DNA of 14,155 bases from Euperipatoides rowelli (taxonomy: Eukaryota; Onychophora; Udeonychophora; Euonychophora; Peripatopsidae). The stretch lies in assembly GCA_003024985.2 (NCBI GenBank), contig PXIH01S0012626.1, one strand, 5' to 3'. This document shows, in pieces, positions 8,023-14,155 of this stretch. The stretch's first letter is position 1; each line of letters starts with the position of its first letter. Under the pieces are notes generated by a model. The model was not told where the DNA came from, did not search any database, and saw only the letters and a program-made list of their open reading frames with translations. Made by a program: the position numbers and the translations under genes.

Positions 8023-8278
8023 TAAAAGGTAGAGCAGCCCGGTGACTTTGACAATTATTGACATCCCAAACTTTATGCGGAAGTCAGGTATTTGCTCTTA
8101 GAGGGGTCTAGAGGTTGTTCTTATGGAAGGTGGGAAGCCATCTTTAATTTTTAAAATAATTTGAGAGTAATTTACTGTTCTCTGGTTGAAAATGTTACAT
8201 GTAAGCAAGAACATGGATTGTTATTGGTTTTTCTGACATGTGAGTGCTGAGTGGACTGCTTGTTTTATCTATTTGCAG

Positions 8279-8351
8279 CTATCCCCATATCTGAGAGACA
8301 TTGCACTATATGCAATCTGTGGATGCACCTCTAGCAGCCAACTCTGTCAAG
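8279..8351 (+). CDS. Candidate internal coding exon, unknown protein
   Basis: A pyrimidine-rich tract ending in ATTTGCAG precedes 73 bases that end in CAAG|GTTTTA. One frame is fully open: LSPYLRDIALYAICGCTSSS, then QLCQ, entered in phase 0 and left in phase 1. The phase fits an upstream exon ending in ATGCTG at 6715, and the phase-1 exit fits a candidate 27-base exon at 12989. The acceptor is good and the donor is weak. I do not recognise the peptide, and 24 codons are too few to exclude chance. Alternatives are a non-coding RNA exon or old transposon sequence. Confidence 0.3.
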
Positions 8352-8459
8352 GTTTTATTTTTTCTTTAGGAATAGTTAAATGTTGAAATTATTTCCCTGA
8401 TGACATTGATTGTACTGGATCATTCAACTGTAAATAGCATTTCTTTATGGGATTGATAT

Positions 8460-8760
8460 GATAATGTAAAAGTGTACCCAGGAGCGTTGAAAGCCTGTAC
8501 AAGCCCCAGAACAAAAATATTTTATGGACCCCTTCGTAGTTAAAATTTGATCCTTTTTTTTATGTGGCCCTACACGAGTCCCTTACATGGCCTGCAGGTC
8601 CCTAGAGTCTATATGGGCCCAGGGAATGTTGCCCTGCTACCCCCCCCCCCCCGCTCTTCTCAGGCTTGCTCATTAGCATGTTTTTTTTAAAAAAAATGTT
8701 GGCCAGCTCTTGTTGGGCCAGTGTGTACTGTCCGGTTCTGAGAAATACGGCAGTATAATA
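8460..8760. repeat. GC-rich repeat-like island with poly(C)
   Basis: This block is markedly richer in G and C than its flanks. It carries GGGCCCAGGG, a CCTGCAGG palindrome, a run of 13 C at 8640-8652 and two GGCCAG words around 8700-8722. The left part (GGAGCGTTGAAAGCCTG, about 8481) loosely resembles the reverse complement of about 8655-8680, hinting at degenerate terminal inverted repeats. No open frame of note. Most likely a decayed DNA transposon, family unknown. Confidence 0.35.
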
Positions 8761-8806
8761 TTGCTATATTTATTTTGGGGCTATTTAACCACACCATTGT
8801 TTTAAT

Positions 8807-9014
8807 CTTTATACATTTTTAGACCCTGCAAAAATAAAATCACTATGTGAAATAAAGATGGATAAGAAAATAAATATCAGACTTGACAGAAAAAAATAAT
8901 TTGCCTCCATGGAATTGGTAAGAATTTTTTTTTTCTGTCAAGCCTGATATTTATTTTCTTATTTATCCTTATTTTGCAAAGTTTTTTTTTTTTCCAGTGT
9001 CTAAAAATATATGA
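8807..9014. mobile_element. Fold-back (palindromic) element of about 208 bp
   Basis: The two halves are inverted copies centred on CCATGG at 8907-8912. The best arms are GATAAGAAAATAAATATCAG...CTTGACAG (8871-8888) against 8935-8966, nearly identical. Outer parts match less well but clearly: ATTTTTAGACCCTG (8815-8828) against the reverse complement of 8995-9008. Flanking TATA-like bases obscure the insertion site. The structure suits a MITE or snap-back element. If transcribed on either strand it would form a long hairpin RNA. No protein is encoded. Confidence 0.8.
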
Positions 9015-9020
9015 AAGATG

Positions 9021-9539
9021 GGAATAAGATGTAGTTAATGTCTTACATATTTGCAGGCCTTTTTCTAGGCATAGGTTAAGTAAGCTTTGAGCACTACTGT
9101 TGTAAACATTTTAAAGATTGATAATAACCTTTTAACCCAAATTAATACAGGTGAACTAATTGCAAAATTTACAAACAAAACAGCTTGCAAAATGATGTGA
9201 AGTTATGAATTTTTAATTTGGTATATAATTAAGCATTATAGTTATTACAGCATCATTTAAAGTTTATATAGTATTTGTAATGTTATACTGAATTGAACTC
9301 ATATTTTAAGTTATAGTTTTCTGTGTAAAATACCACATAAATGCTTTTCTCTACATTTTTATATAAGCTATTCATAGTTGGAATTAATGTGATAACTGGC
9401 ACAATCACCCATGGCTCTGTCTCATGCTTGATAAAGCCTGGCCCACTGAAAACCATTTTTTATTATTTTTTAAAATAGAACTTTATTACCATATTACAAT
9501 AATAAAAAAAAACTGAATACAAAAGTGTTTTGTGTTTAT
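9021..9539. other. AT-rich non-coding stretch
   Basis: I see no gene or element ends. A short GC-richer patch near 9400-9460 has an open frame around ATGCTTGATAAAGCC but lacks splice sites or recognisable residues. Confidence 0.5.
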
Positions 9540-9873
9540 TTCAATTGAGGAGGTTTGAATCCCCACTCCCCCCCAAAAAAAAAATTAAACCAAACAAAAA
9601 TGTAGGTAAAGTTAGCCATCTCTAAGTATAAGTGTGAAGTATCGATTAATGGTTATCGAAATGTCCATACAACCAAAATAAACAGCTTATCAAAATAATT
9701 AGAATGAAAATATACATTTTTGTCTTAGCAAAACGTCCCTACAACCAAAAAAAAAAAAAACTCATCAAAATATTTTTACAGACAAAATATAATATAAACA
9801 TCACTAGTAGGACTTAGCTTAAAGTTCTCTAGAACCCTTCCCAAAAAAAGTTTCACCATAGGCTATGCCACTG
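9540..9873. mobile_element. hAT-like MITE remnant, left end lost
   Basis: The right end, GGCTATGCCACTG (9861-9873), is the reverse complement of CAGTGGCATAGCC, a terminus shared by a very common class of hAT elements (CAGTGGCGTAGCC type). The left side begins near GAGGTTTGAATCCCC followed by C7 and A runs (about 9548-9584), which resembles the usual subterminal part, but the expected CAGTGGC tip is absent. The inside has two copies of GTCC(A/C)TACAACCAAAA with a 72-base period (9663 and 9735). This unit is also present in the MITE at 6972-7343. Confidence 0.6.
9660..9772 (+). repeat. Two-copy 72-base tandem repeat
   Basis: GTCCATACAACC...CTTATCAAAAT (from 9663) recurs as GTCCCTACAACC...CTCATCAAAAT (from 9735). 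Its core, AA(A)CGTCC...CAAC plus an A run then TTATCAAA, matches the internal repeat at 7143-7245. Confidence 0.65.
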
Positions 9874-10226
9874 GTTTAATTTGTTCTTCATTTAGTACTA
9901 CTTTAACAAATCAAGATGTGTAAAATAGTTAAAATAAATACTGTGATTTTTTTCTTTCTTATTATTTAGAGAACTAGTAAGTAACATTCTCATGATAGGT
10001 TGATAAAATTTATAATACATTTAGAAGAAGGTGGACAAATAATGATTATAGAGATGAAACTAATTATTTGTCAATAAAAATATATAATTTTTTTTTATAA
10101 AATCTCCATTTTTTTTTTTTAAAAAAAATAGCTTAATTTAAAATCTCTATCTACACTTATGTAATCTCTGTACGTTTTGTTTTGCAATGAATTCTTTATG
10201 CCTATCTAATATTTTATTTTAATTTT
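9874..10226. other. AT-rich non-coding stretch with a hairpin
   Basis: A perfect 10-bp stem, GACAAATAAT (10034-10043) with ATTATTTGTC (10063-10072), has a 19-base loop. Poly(T)/poly(A) runs lie near 10087-10130. Nothing else is recognised. Confidence 0.5.
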
Positions 10227-10247
10227 AAGGACCCTGACATGGTCCTT
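10227..10247. repeat. Perfect hairpin AAGGACC/GGTCCTT
   Basis: A 7-bp perfect stem with the 7-base loop CTGACAT, at the left edge of the A/C-rich coding-like island. It overlaps the possible splice acceptor TTTTAAG. Confidence 0.5.
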
Positions 10248-10425
10248 GTGCAAAACTAGCTCCCAAACAACACATCAAAACAGATGCAATACTGAACAGA
10301 CCGACAGACCAAAACAAGAAGAACAATGAACACACTCACACGCTGAATTCCACACCCAAACACAATGTCCATATTGCCAAAGCAAACCCATACATCATGA
10401 ATTTGTTAAATTTGATTTTTTTTAA
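10230..10425 (+). pseudogene. A/C-rich coding-like island, possible broken ORF with CPYC
   Basis: The base composition switches abruptly from about 20-25% GC to clearly higher GC, and T is scarce. Reading from 10231, one frame is open for 32 codons to a TGA (10327), then for 31 more to TAA (10423). The first part has LTWSLCKTSSQTTHQNRC; the second has THSHAEFHTQTQ, then CPYCQSKPIHHEF, reminiscent of a zinc-binding Cys-x2-Cys...His-His arrangement. A single TGA within 63 codons suggests a decayed or differently spliced reading frame. A TTTTAAG acceptor-like site precedes it. In another frame DPDMVLVQN then TAG could be a terminal exon. I do not recognise the protein; a retroelement gag-like or finger remnant is one possibility. 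Confidence 0.3.
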
Positions 10426-11890
10426 TTGATTTTTTAAAGGGAAAGAATTCTTAATTGTAAGACTTTTCTTACAACATAATTATGCTTCATTATCTAAATC
10501 GATAGGTTTTTAACCAAGATATCGAAGCACCAATAAACGGTTGAAAAATCATAGAATTTTTGTATACTTTGATCTTTCCTTTAACTTTTGATTAGGGCAT
10601 CTGTATGGATATAAAAATTTATATTCAGAATCAGATATTAATATCTTGAACGTTCTGTTCCATTTTTTCATTTGTATTAATTTTAGAGCCAATAAAATTA
10701 TTAGTAGACATGAGAACCATCATTTTTTATTTATCTGTTTCAGTATTATAAAAATCATTATCTCTAACAAAAGATTTTATAGTACGGTATTAAAAATTTG
10801 ATTATCTGAATGTATTGAACTAATGGTTGACAAATTTTGAGCTCTATATTTAAACTCATTTAAATATAACATTTGTTCTTATACAAACAAATATTTTTTT
10901 ATCTTCATAAATAACCTTCTTAAAGATGTAGAGCACATAAATTTAATGTACATTTAGGCCCATTTTCAAGAAAGTTTTGAAAATCTTGAGAAACTGAAAA
11001 ATATATGTTAATAAATGCTCATTTTATTCTTTTTGAAATTCCCCCATCTTCATTAAATTATTTATATATGCCATGTTTATATTATATAAAAGAAATCTTC
11101 CTTGACAATAAAATAAAAATTATTATAATCCACGTTTTCTTTATACCCATTAAAATGTGCCATGAACTTAATTGTCTTTAACTCCACAAGTATAAAATTT
11201 AACCATTTATGATATTTATTCTTCAAACCAAACAATTTATCCTTGATAACTCTATTTTTAGCACCAAAAATTATCCATTCAATGTTATTGAGAATTTTAA
11301 AATGTTTATCTGTAATTAATTTATTTTTAAAAAAATTGAAATAGATACATCTTATTTTCCCATTTACGGATATCATCAATTATATGTTAAATATCAAAAA
11401 ACAAAAATAACAAAATATAACCATCAATATTATCCAAAAGTTTCAATAATCTCTTTTGATTGAAGATAGGCATGATGACATTAATTAAATGAAGATAAAT
11501 ATATAATCCAATGAAATAAAAATGTAATAAGGAATAGAAGTAAACAAATAGTAACAATTAATAAGAAGCAGCAATCACAAAAAGCTAAAAATATATTAGA
11601 GAAGACTATTTCATTTTTTAAGTTGTAAACAAATGAAATATCTTTCTAACATTAAAATTGTAGTTTTATTTAATAAACAATTCAACATAAGAATATATGG
11701 ACAAAATATTTTGTTAATGTTTTCAGGGTTTTTCAAAAATAAAAATTTCATCCCATTATCAAACGTCTGAAAATAAATGATCACATCAATAAAAAAAATA
11801 GTAATTAACATAGTAAAAACAGTAATAATCAGCTAATTCATAAGAGCTAAATAAATACAAATTACCTCTTCAATAGTAAGAAAAAAATAG
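10426..11890. other. AT-rich non-coding stretch with chance ORFs
   Basis: The longest open frame, minus strand 11379-11077 (100 codons, starting at TTG), is Lys/Asn/Ile/Phe-rich. Its segment around FGLKNKYHKWLNFILVELK loosely recalls the C-terminal region of some LINE proteins, but the match is too weak to call. At this base composition such a length can arise by chance. A second minus-strand frame (11811-11611) is equally featureless. No splice signals or repeats of note. Confidence 0.45.
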
Positions 11891-12561
11891 TTAAAGGTCA
11901 AATGTAACGGATTTTTTTAATTTTTTTTATTATTATTGATTTTCAAAGATAATTACTATAAAAAAAATTTGACTGGAATTTTTTTTTTTTAAATGCATAA
12001 AAAAAAGTTATTTAAAGATAAAATTAAGACTATTGCTATCCTCAGTCTGAGATTACAATTTGAAGATTCCACAATTTTTTTGGGTCTGAGATTAATTTGA
12101 TGACAAAATAGCCTCTACAGCTGTTTTCTTTGTAATGATTTAACATGTAAATAGAGGTATTTTCAATCTGTATTAAAGGTCATTTGGATTTTTTTTTTTT
12201 AAAAAAATTGGACCATAATAGCACAAAGGATGAATTTGATTATGATTTTTTACAAGTATTTAAACATTTAGACCATATGATATCCAGCTTTATGCTGACA
12301 AATATAGCAAATATTCTATAGTTAAGTACAGCAAGCTGTATTCATTTATAGACTATGATGTCACAAAATATCTCCCCTGGTGTGTAAAGTGGACAATGTT
12401 GTTTTAAGTGTGAGGAGTTAAAGACAATTATTTTAAAAATTGAATTGTAAATAACTTTTTTGTTTTTAATTTTTTTTTTCTGGTGGAAATTTTTTTAGTA
12501 AAAATCTTTGAAAACCAATAATTTAAAAAAATTAAAAAAATCTGTTACATTTGACCTTTAA
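11891..12561. mobile_element. TTAA-flanked inverted-repeat element of 663 bp
   Basis: TTAA (11891-11894) precedes AGGTCAAATGTAAC, and its inverse GTTACATTTGACCT ends at 12557 followed by TTAA (12558-12561). The inverted arms are long: about 11895-12013 and 12449-12557. They share GGTCAAATGTAAC, (T)n, TTTTCAAAGAT, TTACTA and AAGTTATTT in order, with substitutions and length changes in the T/A runs. TTAA duplications are typical of piggyBac and related elements, but a TA target with AAGGTCAAATG ends is an equally valid parse. Body 12014-12448 has no transposase frame; it holds GTCTGAGATTA twice (12045, 12084). Non-autonomous. Confidence 0.8.
12045..12094 (+). repeat. Direct repeat GTCTGAGATTA, two copies
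   Basis: GTCTGAGATTA occurs at 12045-12055 and 12084-12094 (39-base period) inside the body of the TTAA-flanked element. Confidence 0.7.
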
Positions 12562-12980
12562 ATGTGATTAAAATTGTATCAAAAATAAACAATTCAAATT
12601 TCACTATGAAAAAAAATTACAATCCAGAAAAAGATAAATTGCTAGACTAATGGATAATAATTTAACAATTATCAAAGACAATCTAGAATCTAGGTTTATG
12701 CTTGATCTAAATTTTTTAATGATTAAAGTATCAGCAATTAAAATTTTATTATAATTATCTTAAAACAAAATATCAATATATTCAGAATCATTGTAGCCTA
12801 TATGAATTGATTAATATTATTAGAAACATATTAATTAATGGCAGAATTTTTATGTCTAATAATGTTCCCTCATTCCAAATGATGGATTTTTATTGGTAAA
12901 AATGATATATTTTCTATGATGCAAGATCAAGAAATTATAAAAATAACATTATTCATAGTGTGTTTTAAAATATTATTTTT
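12562..12980. other. AT-rich non-coding stretch
   Basis: No gene, element or RNA recognised. The TAGCCTA word recurs near 12795. Confidence 0.5.
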
Positions 12981-12988
12981 ATTAATAG

Positions 12989-13015
12989 GACAAAGTGTTG
13001 AAGAGATTGAAGGAG
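12989..13015 (+). CDS. Candidate 27-base microexon, unknown protein
   Basis: TTTTTATTAATAG precedes GACAAAGTGTTGAAGAGATT..GGAG, which is followed by GTATTT. The 27 bases are open in two plus-strand frames: DKVLKRLKE (phase 0) or, after a split codon, QSVEEIEG (phase 1 in and out). The phase-1 reading is compatible with the candidate exon at 8279-8351. The insert is less AT-rich and more purine-rich than its surroundings. No family recognised; chance is a real possibility. Confidence 0.22.
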
Positions 13016-13020
13016 GTATT

Positions 13021-14155
13021 TTTTGATGAGTGTTATATAATCTAATTTAGGCCAACATTTATTTGACTTTAGTTTTTTTAAGGCTTATAGGTTAGCTCAG
13101 CTATTTCTTGCTTCTTAAAAATTGGATTTGTTTTATTGATGGATAAATTTATTGTATATATGTAGAGATAAAGTAGTTCTTATCTCTTCAAAAATGGTAC
13201 AATAATATACCATTTTATAAATTTATTTTGTATTATTATGGAACCTTTTATTTTATCTTTAAAAAGTCAATTTTTAGTTCCTGTGTGTCAAATAGCTTTA
13301 ATCACATGATTATAAGTATTATCTTAGTGGAAGGGTTAACTTATTGCAAAATTATTAAAATTTAAAAGTATTTCTTTTGAAATAAATTTTACTTAAGGGC
13401 TTTTATAGAAATAGAATTGGTTTTTCCCCCTCTTCTCTTCACTCATTGGAATTTTTAATGGAGAAAGAAAAATCTTTTTAGTTGGGTTTGTAAAATTAAA
13501 TAGTTAATAGTGAAATATGTTTTACGAAAAATTTAAGTAAACAAACTGGGAAATAGAATTTCGTTTTGTCTTCACTTATGGATGTAGGCAAGTTAGCCTA
13601 GCATTTAACATAAACAAATAATTGTTTTTTTTTTGTGTGTGTGGATGATAGGGGGGGGGATTTAGGTAATGAATAACTATGTTTCCTTCATATGATTTTA
13701 ATATAAACTGAATATATTTGATAAAAATGTTTTAAAGTTATTCATGTAAGATTTATATATATATTTTTTAACAACAAGGGAAGGGAGTGGATTTAATATT
13801 TCATTATTGAGATATTTTATTTTAAAGTAAAATGTTTTTTCCCTCACTGACCAAATTAATAGTAATTTGATATTTTTGTGTAAACCTCCCTGGCAATTAA
13901 ATATAATGTTAGTTTATAGAGTCTTATTCAGCTTTGTGTTATTTATTTGTCAGTTCCTTTTTAACTTTATTATTATTATGTTATGTTTATTAAACATTGA
14001 AATTCAATACAAATAAGAAATATCACATGAAAACCTAGCCCAAAAGGATGTGGTTTTCATTTACATTAAAATTGTTGATTATTATTCATATATAGAAAAT
14101 GAGACTATTATTAATATCTAGTTAAATGATTATAGAATAATTAAATTATTATATT
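13021..14155. other. AT-rich non-coding stretch to window end
   Basis: I see no exon or mobile element. It contains a T-run then (GT)n then G9 near 13625-13659, (TA)n near 13753-13762 and small ATT repeats near 13970. Nothing links it to either gene candidate. Confidence 0.5.

Noticed and set aside
7872-8054. Minus-strand 60-codon open frame
   Set aside because: No motif, no promoter or splice context, length expected by chance. It overlaps a hAT-tip-like sequence.
8290-8325. Possible microRNA hairpin with ATTGCA/TGCAAT stem
   Set aside because: The stem is only 6 bp with a 5-base loop and does not extend into a precursor-length duplex.
8911-8925. Splice-donor-like TTG|GTAAGA
   Set aside because: It lies in the centre of the fold-back element and has no exon-like sequence in front.
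9552-9564. GGTTTGAATCC, resembling a tRNA B box
   Set aside because: No A box or cloverleaf upstream. It fits the subterminal part of the hAT-like remnant.
11077-11379. Minus-strand 100-codon open frame with weak LINE C-terminus flavour
   Set aside because: Lys/Asn/Ile/Phe-rich as any AT-rich frame would be. It begins at TTG, lacks neighbouring LINE motifs, and a rough estimate allows about one such frame by chance.
11611-11811. Minus-strand 66-codon open frame
   Set aside because: Low-complexity AT-rich translation with no recognisable domain or context.
1-14155. CRISPR arrays, operons, rRNA or prophage features
   Set aside because: No regular direct-repeat/spacer array, no dense coding and no conserved RNA signature. 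The window is eukaryotic in character.

Overview
The window is AT-rich metazoan DNA with no prokaryotic gene layout. It has long intron-like stretches, spliceosomal sites, miniature DNA transposons, a decayed LINE and many poly(G)/poly(C) runs. CpG-containing sequence is confined to islands. The recurrent TAGGCCTA and TACTGTA words and the transposon mix suggest a marine invertebrate, possibly a non-vertebrate deuterostome, but this placement is weak. The ORFs of 60-100 codons are mostly chance or low-complexity artefacts.

The one gene I can name with confidence is on the minus strand. The exon at 3369-3463 carries the start codon and first 28 codons of exportin-2 (CSE1L/CAS), the nuclear export receptor that recycles importin-alpha. 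It has a good splice acceptor on one side and a donor on the other. I found no later exon between 3368 and 1, so the rest of the gene lies off the left edge. About 3.1 kb upstream, at 6545-6780, a CpG-containing block with a perfect CRE palindrome and a YY1-like motif is the likely promoter. A strong plus-strand donor in the same block suggests divergent transcription.

Layout: 1-95 interlocked inverted repeats; 690-2340 decayed LINE-like sequence on the minus strand (clearest part 1084-1227); 2340-3368 intron; 3369-3463 CSE1L exon; 3464-6545 inferred 5'-UTR intron, holding a perfect 63-bp inverted repeat (4208-4270/4611-4673); 6545-6780 promoter block; 6964-7351 hAT-type MITE with 8-bp target duplication; 8279-8351 candidate plus-strand exon; 8460-8760 GC-rich repeat-like island; 8807-9014 fold-back element; 9540-9873 second hAT-like remnant; 10230-10425 A/C-rich coding-like island; 11891-12561 TTAA-flanked inverted-repeat element; 12989-13015 candidate microexon; then featureless AT-rich DNA to the end.

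No novel multigene system is visible. The most unusual signals are the perfect intronic inverted repeat, the several unrelated hairpin transposons within 14 kb, the one-sided enrichment of TACTGTA/TACAGTA, and the possible divergent partner of CSE1L.
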